DNA from: Papiliotrema nemorosa
Lineage: Eukaryota > Basidiomycota > Tremellomycetes > Tremellales > Rhynchogastremaceae
Reading direction: 5' to 3'
Assembly: GCA_032158125.1 (NCBI GenBank)
Contig: JASKOT010000043.1
Coordinates: 1-64,000, forward strand
DNA: 64,000 nucleotides
Within the stretch, counting starts at the first letter, position 1; each line of letters starts with the position of its first letter. Of this stretch, positions 10,548 through 20,703 are shown piece by piece. Position numbers and translations under genes: made by a program. The notes below the pieces were generated by a model that did no database searches, was not told the origin of the DNA, and worked only from the letters and a program-made list of their open reading frames with translations.

Positions 10548-11787
10548 TCATGGTCGAGGGTTGAGCAGCCGTCCTGTCGGTTAGCAGTATCTCGGCGCAG
10601 ACAGATGCCCTGACCCTCCATGCCGCCGTGCAGTCGCACTATTTGACCTGTGACATGTCCAGAAACCTTTTGACTGGCGAGTAGGAGGACCTGCTGAGCG
10701 ACGTCTTCGGTCGTGGCGATCTTGTTCAAGGGGGTACTGTTGTCGAGAAGCACGCGAGTGGTGGATGGTTGAACATGGGAAAGCGAATTGGGACGGAGAT
10801 TGGAACGATGTACAGGAAGACACGTATAATTTGGGCGAGAAGATGGGTACGATGATGACAATTGTCATCACGGGGCGATGTTCAGTTTCACGCAGGCTCG
10901 CCAAAGTGATGACTCACGTCGCCATGGCTTGATACCTTACATCCGGATCGGCCATACTCTTCTCCGCCATGGCCGTCGCAACCCAACCTGGCGCGACGGT
11001 ATTCACCCTCCCCTTGGGATGTATCTTTACGATCTCGTTTTTCAGGGATAGCATCAAGCCATGGGTGAGGGCAGACTTGGACGAAGCGTAATCTGCGATC
11101 AGCGAGAGCACACCAGCCTAGCACATACCGGCATGATTGGCTTCCCCATATTCGCCGGCTGCATTCAGCTCATACTTCTAGCGATGCTCACCTGTGCTTC
11201 CTATTAGCACGACAGACGCGGTGTCCCCTAGTGTTTGCAGACCCCGCTCCGCCTTGACCTGTTCCAATCCTCGTAGATAGCTTCGAATGAGCAGGAATGA
11301 TCCGGTGAGATTGACCGTGTGGGTTCGGGTAAATTGCTCCAGTGTCATCTGGGATAGGGATGCAGGGGTATCTATGTATATGGCATGATTCACTGTCGTC
11401 AGCTCTGACACGCGAGACGACGGACCGACAAGGACTTGAACGACCTGTCCAAAACCCTTGGCAGCCTGGTCAAACATATGTTGTACAGAGTTTTCGTCTG
11501 TCACATCGCACTGTATCGTCTGAAGCCGGCCCGCATCCTTTGCGCTCTTGAGCTGGCCATCTGCGTCGAGAGCCGACGCGGTGGTGTTGTATGCAGCGGT
11601 GACTTTGGCATCGTGCTCTGATGGTCAGCGAGAAACAGTCATCCAGTTGGACCAACCTAAGAAAAGCTTTACCGTTGTCAGGCCTGCATGTCAGTCCAGA
11701 TTACCAAGCGCATTCCCGAATGCACTGACCGATGCCCCCATTCGCGCCAGAGATGAGCACATGCACATCCGATAGGCCGAGATCCAT
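10548..11787 (-). CDS. Short-chain dehydrogenase/reductase (classical SDR)
   Basis: The product begins MDLGLSDVHVLISGANGGIG at 11787, with SGANGGIG in place of the usual TGxxxGIG cofactor motif. It continues with AYNTTASALD, IQCDVTDENSV, TVNLTGSFLLIRSYL, ASVVLIGSTGE and the catalytic YASSK, then VNTVAPGWVATAM. The last intron is only 41 bases (10574-10614) with a CTAAC branch point directly before the acceptor. Removing it turns a long out-of-family tail into the typical SDR ending GGMEGRLLNPRP, stopping at 10548. Asp after the second strand (CDVTD) and Tyr-Asn after strand two leave the cofactor choice open. The substrate is unknown. It is convergent with the serine hydrolase and divergent from GH43. 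Confidence 0.82.
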
Positions 11788-12357
11788 GTCAATGTCGTGT
11801 GGAATGACAAGTCAAACAGAGTCAAGAGTTGTTTCAACCATTGTAAACTCTCTTCTGTCCATTCGACTGATCATCACTTCTCCTCTTCCCATCGCTTATC
11901 ATGCTTGAATCAGGCGTTAGCCTTCGTATTGTGTTCTAATGCACCCTGATTGGTGCTGCTCAACTGATATAATGAGCGATACATGGCAGTGACTGACATC
12001 AACTCGGAGCCTTTAGATCAACCTGCCATCTCGCTTGGACAAACACCCCTATAGGTCCTCTCAGCAGACATCACACGACATCATCGCATCGCAAGATGAA
12101 GAGCTTAGCTGACTGAGCTTCGAGGCATGACCTCATCCTCGACATGCAAAGCCGTCAAGATTAGCAGCTACACTTTCGGCGAAACTTTGCTTCCTTCAAA
12201 CACGCTAGGATGATATTCAGAGATCTACCTGGTCATGCTCGTGGTCTATGAGCCCCGCTCATGGGGCCACGGACAATTTTGTAGACTGCTACTCGACACT
12301 CATACATACATAAAGCCGACTACACGCAAGTGAACATGAGGGACCCATCCACTCCAG
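11788..12357. promoter_or_regulatory. Divergent promoter between SDR and GH43
   Basis: The 570 bases between the two start codons hold both promoters. A possible TATA-like element (CATACATAAAG) lies about 50 bases before the GH43 start. No other gene was seen. Confidence 0.4.
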
Positions 12358-13580
12358 ATGAAGTTTCTGATCGTACTCGCAAGTCTCGTCGGACTAGCTT
12401 CGGCTGCTTCCTTCAGCAATGTGAGTCCATTCATCAGCTCAATTGACCGCCAGCCTATCCGTCAGGATGGGCCGGACCCGTTCATGGTATGGGACAAGAC
12501 GACCGGCTCGTACTACCTCCTCACGACTACCAACAACGATCTGGAAGTCACCGCAGCCAACACCATCGCCGGCTTCGCCAATGGCGATCGAAGGTGAGAT
12601 GACTTGATGCATTCTGAGCTGACTTTAGAAAGGTGTATCAGAACGCCACTATGGCCGCTGGGACCGACAACACTGTCTGGGCGCCAGAGTTACACAAGAT
12701 CAATGGGAAATGGTATATATACTACTCGCACGGCTACAGATCCTACGTGATCCCCGGTGGTGCCAATGTGAGCACGAACGCAGCTTATCGGCTAATGCAC
12801 TAGCCATTTGATGCGTACACCGGTACCCCTGTTCAGCTTTACAACCAATGGGGAATCGACGGATCGGTAATCACCATCAACAAGGTAAACTATTACGTCT
12901 GGTCTTGCCTTCGACCTTACCAGGGCAAAGACGTCCAGTCCATCTGCATCGCCTCGATGGCAAGTCCTACCAGTCTTGACTATGCGTCGATTGGGGTCCT
13001 GAGCCAGCCTGATCAAGCTTGGGAGGAGATTGGGCCATTCCCCGTCAATGAGCAAGTTGATCTCTTGCTCTCATGAGGTGATGCTCACTTCAAGGGGACC
13101 ACAAGCTCTATACCAGGGCGGCAAGACTTGGCTAACCTACTCGGCAAGTTACTGCGGGACAGCCAGCTACTCTCTTGGTCTTGTAAGTGTTGTCGACCAC
13201 TCGGACTGACCTCAGCTGCAATACACCAGCGGCAATCCGACGAACCCCGCTTCGTGGGTCAAACACACTCAAGGTCCGGTGTTTCAGCAAGGCAACGGAG
13301 AGTATGGTACAGGACACAATGGGTGAGCTCGGGCATGCGATGTGTTGCTGAGGTTTGAGTATCTTCACGTCTCCTGATGGGACCGAGGTGTGGAACGCCT
13401 ATCATGCTGTAACGAACAATCAAGGGAGTTGTGGTACCGATCGAGCTACCTTTATCCAAAAAGTCACCTTTCCCAACGGACAGCCCAGCTTTGGAACGCC
13501 AGCTGGGTGAGTGCAGGTTGTGATATGTGTCTGACGACAGATTCAACTCGAAGACCTTGGTGGGTCCTAGTGGGGAATGA
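12358..13580 (+). CDS. Secreted glycoside hydrolase family 43 (arabinan/xylan side-chain type)
   Basis: The product starts MKFLIVLASLVGLASA, a signal peptide. Spliced sequence reads QDGPDPFMVWDKTTGSYYLL (first Asp, catalytic base), VWAPELHKINGKWYIYYS (GH43 blade), GIDGSVI (second Asp, pKa modulator) and NEGPQALYQGGKTWLTYS (Glu, general acid). These three carboxylates define the GH43 five-bladed propeller. It ends FGTPAGFNSKTLVGPSGE with the stop at 13578-13580 after the last intron. Family members act as alpha-L-arabinofuranosidase or beta-xylosidase on plant polysaccharide; which one cannot be read here. The adjacent MFS permease is convergent, not co-transcribed. Confidence 0.87.
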
Positions 13581-13672
13581 GACGAGAGAACCTGAACAGA
13601 TGATCAAGCGGACGACCTCATTTGAGCATGCATTTGTGTCTGATCACTTGGAAGTGTACTGATAACGTCCGA

Positions 13673-15061
13673 TCACTTTGTATCGATAGGCATACCCACG
13701 AACAAAGCCCATAGTCCAAAGTCGTACGACAACCTGAAAGTTCCCGCCAAGACAAACGCGATCCAAAAGGATCCTCGCTCCGCTAGTCCACCGGTGAAGG
13801 AGGGTCCTATAGTGGACGCCAGAGTCCGTAACAAGCTCGTGATACCATTCACAGCTGTCCTCTCCGCAGGCGACACCACGGCAGCGATGAAAGCCGCGCG
13901 GGGAGCTTGGTCCATGTTGTTGAGACCGGTTCGAAGTAGAAAGAGAAAGATGGCCCATGCGAGTTGAGGTGGGAGAGGGAACAGCAGAACGGCAGCGGAT
14001 GAAGGGACATGCGTAAAGACCATTGTATTGATCAGGCCGATCCGATTCGCAAGCGGTCCCGCAAAGATGGTGGAAAATGCGGCGAGGAAATAGGAAATGG
14101 ACATGATGTGACCGATCGTCGAGGCGGCGACGTGGAATTTCCGGTCAATGTAATAGGTTGTCAAGGATAGACTTGCCATGCCATCGGCCAGAGAGTCCAC
14201 AGCGAGGAGAATCCACAGCTTGAACATGACTGAGCGGGTCTGTGGTGAAATTGCAGCGAAACCCTTCTTGGCGGTTTCTTGTGGGACCGCGACGGCTCTT
14301 GTCGAATGGTCTCCGTCGCCGTTCGCATCAGCCATTAGAGCCATCTCGGCCTCCTGCGTCGCCTCGTCTTTGGATAATGAAGCTTCCAGCTCGACCTGGG
14401 GACTCAGAAGGTGCGAACAAGCCATGTTGACCAAGCCAAAAACGATATAAAGCCCAAAACAGGCGTGATATGCGTCCTTTTGCGTCCAGCTACGACGTGA
14501 TAGATCGCTTTGATTGTCGCCTATACTTGCAACGGCGGCTGAAATGATGTGACCCGCGACCTCTGACCCTATAGCCGACCCAAAGCTAGAGCTCGTGACG
14601 TACCAAGACAACACGTTGGACCTCGCTTCGGCAGAGGTCAACTGGGACAACACGGATTCCTCGATGGCTCTGAAAGGTCCAAAATCTCCTCCAGAGGGAC
14701 TTATAATGCCGAAAATCGCTGCCAACAATAGTAACCAGTAATTCTCAAACATCGTGAAAACCAAGCCGGAACCGACCATCATTCCCGAGCCGAGCAAAAG
14801 CGTCTTTCGTCGACCAAAACTGTCGGCTACAGCGGTGAAAATAATTGTGAGGATCGAGTCACCCGCAAGAGTGAGGGTCATAAACAGGCCGATGCGAAAG
14901 TCTGAGAATCCGAGGGTCGAGAAGAAGAGGGCGATAAAGGTGGAATTCGCTCCGTACGCAAACATTCGACATGTTCTAGCGATGATAATGAGCCATGCGT
15001 CTGAGCCCGCCTCGACCACCGATAGCAGACCGAGCTCCTTGTAGGCGTAGCGGAAATTCAT
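13673..15061 (-). CDS. MFS permease, substrate unknown
   Basis: This is a single uninterrupted frame of 462 residues with about 12 hydrophobic segments. The motif-A loop reads AVADSFGRRKT between TM2 and TM3. A long cytosolic loop (about residues 215-265, acidic, LEASLSKDEATQEAEMAL) separates the two halves. No intron is needed, unlike most neighbours. The first line MNFRYAYKELGLLSVVEAGSDAWLIIIARTCRMFAYG resembles fungal DHA1-like carriers. The substrate is not inferable. A TATA-like run lies about 42-50 bases upstream. Confidence 0.85.
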   Translation of the reverse strand: MNFRYAYKELGLLSVVEAGSDAWLIIIARTCRMFAYGANSTFIALFFSTLGFSDFRIGLFMTLTLAGDSILTIIFTAVADSFGRRKTLLLGSGMMVGSGLVFTMFENYWLLLLAAIFGIISPSGGDFGPFRAIEESVLSQLTSAEARSNVLSWYVTSSSFGSAIGSEVAGHIISAAVASIGDNQSDLSRRSWTQKDAYHACFGLYIVFGLVNMACSHLLSPQVELEASLSKDEATQEAEMALMADANGDGDHSTRAVAVPQETAKKGFAAISPQTRSVMFKLWILLAVDSLADGMASLSLTTYYIDRKFHVAASTIGHIMSISYFLAAFSTIFAGPLANRIGLINTMVFTHVPSSAAVLLFPLPPQLAWAIFLFLLRTGLNNMDQAPRAAFIAAVVSPAERTAVNGITSLLRTLASTIGPSFTGGLAERGSFWIAFVLAGTFRLSYDFGLWALFVGMPIDTK

Positions 15062-15601
15062 GGCATCTCAAGATGAATGTAATGAGCCAAAAGGTTTGTA
15101 TCTATATATATGACAGTTCGGTCTTTTCCGTCTGGCCTAGTAGCTCCCATGTGGTCTGTCGAGGGCGGGGCGATATGCAGTCAAGCCATCAGCTCCTTGC
15201 GTGTGATGGAATCCAACACCGTGTCCTGTGATAGCGATATGGCAATCGCGTAGCTGAATGTATTGCCCTGGAGATTCAGATCAAACCTGTCGATGGACCT
15301 GTCGGTTGTGCCCGCTTCCCAAGGGGCACATTCCCCCGATGGGCTCCAGGGTTGGGCTTCTTCGAGGAGAAAATCATGCATGCTCCTCATCTGTGGGATC
15401 GTCTCAGCCCTCCAGTGCTATGCACTGATCCTAGGCTTCTCCTGAGCAAGACGAAATGAGGACGAGGCGGATCTCGAATGAGCGGCGAAGTGCCAAGATG
15501 GAGGCAACAGAAACGTCATAAAACCTCGATCATCTCTGCCCATCTCGACATCCTTCTTCTCTGACATCCAGTCCTTGCATTTGTTCGAGCATCCACAAAG
15601 C
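15062..15601. other. Divergent intergenic region between MFS permease and F-box-like gene
   Basis: The region must hold both promoters. Two minus-strand frames (15181-15390 and 15418-15603) could be imagined as a small spliced gene but show no family motif and would overlap the F-box-like gene's start. I read it as non-coding. Confidence 0.45.
15103..15111 (-). promoter_or_regulatory. TATA-like box of the MFS permease
   Basis: An alternating TATATATAT run lies about 42-50 bases upstream of the MFS start codon at 15061, a spacing plausible for a TATA element with a short leader. Confidence 0.4.
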
Positions 15602-17125
15602 ATGGCGGCTCTTATACCTCTCTTACTGCCTCAGATCATCGATGCAGGTGTAAACATTGGTGAGTGGGCATCGAGACCGCCAAGCCAACACTGACCATAG
15701 GGATCGGGATCACCAATGCCATCCAAGGCGACTCGTCGACCGTCTCGCTCCAAATCGGGCGTAAAGTCTTTACGAATAAGAAGAAATTCAATTTTGGATC
15801 GCTACCTCCAGAGTTGAGAAGCAGGATCATCCTGATGGCCATGGAAGCGAGCAAGGAGTAAGGAGCAGGGTCGAGTCGTGCTAATCTCAGCTTGATCCGG
15901 CCAATGCCATACTTTTTCGACCCCATGATGCCTCCGACGGCAGATCAGATGCGCGAGATGAACCGTCAGCACCCCCTGAATCCAAAGTCGAAAAACTACC
16001 GCTCGATCGTTGGGGAACGCTTGTCGGCAAACGGGTACCCTTTGAGCACATGGCGATGGGCGACGCTAAGTGTGGAATGGAGCGAAGTCATGCGGCCAGT
16101 GTTATGGCGAAGGCTAGAGGTGCTCGGACGAAGACCGTATGTTAGATAACAAGAATGCTGCTCACGCCAGATATGACCAGCTCGTTGCGAGGATCGAGAG
16201 CAAGGGCAGTTTCATGGTCCTGAAGCATGTTCACTCCATCACTCTACGGGAAGGGTTCCGTTCTCCTGGCGATATATGTGAGCCGCATCTAGGAATATCA
16301 CTCACAACAGATACAATCCTCCTCAACCCCCTTCTGGCCAATCTCGAGGAAATCCTATTCATGCCCGACTATCCAACACCCTTTCACCAACTCATCTCCC
16401 CTGTCCCGCATTTCCAATTCGGTCTACAGCTTCTCAAGACGACAAAACCGATGAAGACCTTGATATACGGCTTTCCCCTCGAGACTACTACAAACTCTGC
16501 TTCTCGCCAACAGCTCAGAACCCTTCATCCCTCCAAGCTGCAGTTGACTACCTACGCGCCGTATGCCAAGCTGTTTGAGGAGCTGAAAGATCTGGTGGCC
16601 GAAACGACCGATGTTCTAATTCTGCGATACGTGCCATTCCGAAGTCTGGTCTTACCGAGCCTTTTCCTCTGCGACCATTTGCAATCGTTCAAGCGTATCC
16701 ACCTGCATCTATGGCTGCCTCGACCGCGGATGATCATGACGGGACCGGATGGCCATCGATCCTTGACAGAGGATCCAGAGTCCCCTGTCACGGTGTTCAT
16801 CACCAACTTCTTGGCCGAGATGGAACACGCGTCGGTTGAGGTGCAAGAGAGGTACAAAGTATACAAGTTTGAAGGATGGGACACGGCGGGACAGGTGAAT
16901 CAGGCGACCAAGACTCGAATATGGCCTAAGGATGTACTCTTCAACGAGGATTTGGACGCAGAGGATGCTGAGGGAGCTCACAAAGTCGCATCGGTCGATG
17001 AAGAGGACGAGGACGAAGCGAGACAAGTGGAAGAAGCAGAGGAGAGAAAGTACTGGGAGCGGGAGACCGATCTCAAGTTGTTTGGTGGACTGGTGAACCT
17101 GAAGCTAGAGAGCAAGAAGCATTAG
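15602..17125 (+). CDS. F-box-like protein, hypothetical
   Basis: The gene starts MAALIPLLLPQIIDAGVNIG with an intron after 55 coding bases. Two further short introns join SKD to LIRPMPYFF and RRP to YDQLVARIES. The segment FNFGSLPPELRSRIILMAMEAS, followed by a Trp-rich stretch WRWATLSVEWSEVMRPVLWRRL, has the shape of a divergent F-box (LPxEL plus following helices). The C-terminal part carries leucine-rich, LRR-like strands and a strongly acidic tail (VDEEDEDEARQVEEAEE). If an F-box, it would be a substrate adaptor of an SCF ubiquitin ligase. Such genes are numerous and fast evolving in basidiomycetes. The substrate is unknown. Confidence 0.6.
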
Positions 17126-17380
17126 GGGAGAAAGTCCGGCAACATGTGACGTGATGGCGTGAGTATCAGCGTGTGCCCCGATCGAGGGGCGTTTGGAGCA
17201 GATTGAACTGGTATCTAGTTGTATGTCTGGGATTTTGGGCCCACTCGGTCTCCATGTTTGTGGTTGAAAGCTGTAGTCATACTGTTGTAAGCGATCGTCA
17301 TTGTCATGTACATACACCGTTCCATATTTCTGACGTTCGCCATCTCGCTCTTCTCTTTCATTCCACTCGTTTCAACGAGT

Positions 17381-18187
17381 ATGCTGCTCGTTTCATCGTC
17401 CAAGCAAAATGTCCCTCGTATACTCGTCATCAACCCAAACTCGATACAGGTAGACGGAATGTTCTCGATCTGTCCTTACCCCAGGCATTCACCACTACAA
17501 TGCAGAGCGCCCTCACGTCGGAGCACGTTGCTCTAGACTTTTACACTGCACCGGGATCTGTACCATACGGTCTGAATGGAACGGAAGACTGCGCTGTATC
17601 AGCAGCGCACTGCCTTGCAGAGCTCAAGCCGGAACTGAGCCGATGGGATGCAGTGAGTCGCAGACTTACTACTGGAGTTATTTCACCGATAATAGTTTGT
17701 CGTCGCGTGCTTCTCGGCTCATCCCCTCGTCCCCATCCTTCGCGAAGTCTGCTCGTCCCCTGTGGTATCGATATTGGAGGCTCCGATACTGCTGGCATCG
17801 AATTTGGGGGAACGGGTCGGGATCATCACCACATCACGACGATGGGAATTTCTGTTGGAGCGAGATGTCGCGGCGGTCGGTCTGTCTAGCCTGAACAAAG
17901 CAGGCGTGTGCTCTTCAGGGATGTTGACATCGGAGCTGCATGATCTGCCAATCGAGCAAGTGCGTACAACGCTGGGACAAGTTGCACTCGAGCGTTTGGT
18001 CAGACAGCGACAAGCAGATGTCATTATATTGGGATGCGCAGGAATGGCAGGCCTGGAGGATGCCATCAGGGACGCTTGCGATGGTGTCACCGTTCTCGAT
18101 CCAGTCAAATGCGGCTTGGAGATTGCAATCGGACTGGTCAACATCAAAGCGAAAACTAGCAAGACTGGTATCTACATGACTATATAG
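17381..18187 (+). CDS. DCG1: Asp/Glu/hydantoin racemase family protein (Dcg1-like)
   Basis: The product starts MLLVSSSKQNVPRILVINPNSIQ, the family's N-terminal strand and NPNS loop. After the first intron it continues AFTTTMQSAL. After the second, FVVACFSAHPLVPILRE carries the first catalytic Cys, and IILGCAGMAGLEDAI carries the second. The two-cysteine layout is that of cofactor-independent racemases; Saccharomyces Dcg1 is nitrogen-repressed and tied to allantoin use, and bacterial relatives racemise allantoin or hydantoins. An upstream in-frame Met at 17306 would add a hydrophobic leader and is less likely. Its 3' end nearly abuts the convergent NCS1 permease (18201), a pairing that makes sense if the permease imports an allantoin- or hydantoin-type substrate. 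Confidence 0.8.
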
Positions 18188-18200
18188 GGAGATGATATTC

Positions 18201-20266
18201 TCAGATCAATACACTTGTCGCCTGTGCGCCAAGCTTGTCGTCCACCTTTTCCTGCTCCACGGTCTCTGGACTTGCAGGTACATTGAGCATGCCCTCGCTC
18301 TCGTCAATCTCGTAAAAGGTCTTGCTCATTCCAGGAGGTGGAGAAAAGTAGCACGCCAAAAAGTACACCAAGCTGGACACACCGGTACCTGTGAGCCAGG
18401 ACTGGTATCAGCGCACGGTCAATATATTAGCAAATGTCCAAGATGACGCACCAGAGTGTAGATTCTTTGCGCCGCGATATGAATGCCCAGTTCAGGCTTC
18501 AAGGCGTGGATGAAGCCCGGTGCATTGATCGCGAACCCACTGTTCCTCAGCATCATTGGCCAGCCAGTCACACGGCCTACCAGAAATAACCCAGATATGC
18601 TCGCCAGTTGATCCCCGCAGTGTACCAATACCACCCGGATCGTTCGGTTGTGTAGAGGTCGGCGAGTCGGTAGTGACCTCGTCGAACAAGCCAGTAGTCG
18701 GTGATCATGGGTCCTGCGATGCAACTCAGCAGGACTCCATAGGCTCCGAGGTAGTTGCCGAACGTCGCGCTCGACTTGTACATCAACCAGGGGTTCATAC
18801 AGATTCCCACAATAGCCGCGACGTAGCCCCCACGTCGAATGTTGATAAATCGAGGCATGAGAGCAGTCAGGTCACATCCTGCACTGATGCTATTCGCGGC
18901 GACGTTGAGCAAAAGTTGAACATAGATGAACCCGGCACTGATGAAGACGAGGCCGGCTCGCGTAGCGCTCGAGGGTTCGTCGTCCAGCATGCGGTCCATA
19001 ATCTGTGATCAGGTTGTGGACTCGAGTCGTACAACACCAGACACACCTTGACGACGTCCCAGATCTGCACACCAAATTGAGGCTGACTAGCCGAGGCGAT
19101 GACGATACCGAGGAAGCTGGTGATAGAAAATCCAATGGGCATGGCAATCAGTTGGGGCCAGATTGCCGCGCCTGGGACTCTGGCACGCGAGGCAAAGTCG
19201 GGAGCATTGGTGACGAGTGTGAACCTAGATGTCAGAGTCGGCGATGAGGCATTCAGACTCACATATTGTTGAAACAGCTCGAGATAGAAATGAGCATTTG
19301 CCAGTGCAGCGACGAACCCGACAGCTCGGAACGCTGGGAGAAGACAGGCCCGATACCTCCGGCTCGAGTGATAGACCAGCCAAAGAGCGTAAAACCTACA
19401 ATAGGACCGACGATAGCCTTGGCCATGAACAGGTACCGGAGCTTGTGAATGGGGACCCAGATGGTTGGAAGAGATAATAGCCAGTAGATGATGAAGGAGA
19501 CGATGTATGCGGTGGTCGTCTCGCTGCTGGCCGGCATGTGGTTTGGAATGCGCGCAAACGAGGGCCAGATACTTCGGATCAGGACGTAGACGCATTCTCC
19601 CCCGAGCCAAGCTTGTACACCCCACCAAATACAAGCCATGGCACTACCTGGTCGTCAGTCATTACACCTTGTAGCACTCACGGTTGAAGACTGGCCATAG
19701 GGACCCAAAGAGACCGAAGGTAGTTCGATTGACAGCGGGGAAGGTGATCCCAAACACGGCTCCCTAGGGAGTCAGCTGGTATGATAGCGACCTGATGCTT
19801 GAACTTACTGGACGAGCATTGAGGACGATGAGCGGACCGACGAGCGAGTATCCAATTATGACACAAAGGAATGCTTGCCTATATGTCAGGGACCGTCAAC
19901 TCATTAAGCAAGTTGCGTACCACCAATTCAATCCGGCAGATATCATTCCCGAGGCAATGCTAAGCGGTCAGGTGGTCCAGGAAGGAGACTTACACAAAGG
20001 TGTTCAGGCTGGTGGTTAGCTTCACGCTTCTGTAGTATCATTGCTGCACTGACTTGAACGAATCAGCGATCCAAAAAGATACCTGAGGTATCAGCGCGGT
20101 GACTCCCAATTGCAGAGCAGATCTCACGCACAAAGCTGAAGTATCCCCAGGTCTTCTCCTCTGGAGGTACCGGCAACAGATCTCTCGACGAGAGAAACAT
20201 CTCCGTCGAGGTCAACCCTTCGGGATGCTCGGTCTCAAGCCTCTTGACCACTGATCTGAGTCGCAT
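18201..20266 (-). CDS. NCS1-family nucleobase/allantoin permease (Fur4/Dal4 type)
   Basis: The start is read as MRLRSVVKRLETEHPEGLT at 20266. The next stretch, DLLPVPPEEKTWGYFSF, is the N-terminal signature of fungal NCS1 carriers. Further exons give GITFPAVNRTTFGLFGSLWPVFNRA, CIWWGVQAWLGGECV, FTLVTNAPDFASRARVPGA, LLNVAANSISAGCDLTALMPRFINIRRGGY and GPMITDYWLVRRGHYRLADLY, all hallmark positions of the uracil, uridine and allantoin permease group. The tail LACYFSPPPGMSKTFYEIDESEG ends at 18201-18203. It carries many short introns. It is a plasma-membrane proton symporter; uracil or allantoin is likely, and the racemase next door favours allantoin or a hydantoin. Three GATAAG sites lie upstream. 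Confidence 0.88.
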
Positions 20267-20343
20267 ACTGTCGTGTGCTGTTGAGCAATCGGTAATGACG
20301 ATAGGTGCTCCCATGCATGCTGATTGCAATATGTATAGTGGTG

Positions 20344-20506
20344 CTTATCATGACTGGCTCCAACTACCAATGATATGAGCTCACTAAGAGCGATATTTCG
20401 GTTCGAAAACGAGACTAGCTTATCTATACGAGAACACTCCTATGCTGTGGATTCTCCACATAAGTTTACAGGTGGGGTTCTTCTGAATGACGACAAGGAG
20501 CTTATC
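20344..20506 (-). promoter_or_regulatory. Cluster of three GATAAG sites upstream of the NCS1 permease
   Basis: On the minus strand GATAAG occurs at 20344-20349, 20419-20424 and 20501-20506, that is about 80, 155 and 240 bases upstream of the permease start. HGATAAG is the binding core of fungal nitrogen GATA activators (Gat1/AreA). Three spaced copies in one promoter are typical of nitrogen-catabolite-repressed permeases. Function here is inferred. Confidence 0.55.
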
Positions 20507-20703
20507 TCTGCTTTGGCCTGACGAGGGCAGTGATGTTCATCGGATTCATGCACGATGTCTTTTTCTAGGCACACGACAAAGGAACTTTGCACACACAATC
20601 CACCTTGACAAACTTTTCCCACTCTATTTCTACAAGTGACCCTTCACGAATGCGACTCCCGCAAGCAAACATCATTCTGCTTGGCGACCTGCCAACGCTC
20701 CAC

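Noticed and set aside
15181..15603. Possible small two-exon minus-strand gene between the MFS permease and the F-box-like gene
   Set aside because: No motif, no family resemblance, and its start would overlap the F-box-like gene's start codon; more likely promoter sequence.
20400..20420. GGTTCGAAAAC as a tRNA B-box
   Set aside because: No A-box or cloverleaf arms can be drawn around it, nor around similar strings near 6498, 13930 and 29038.
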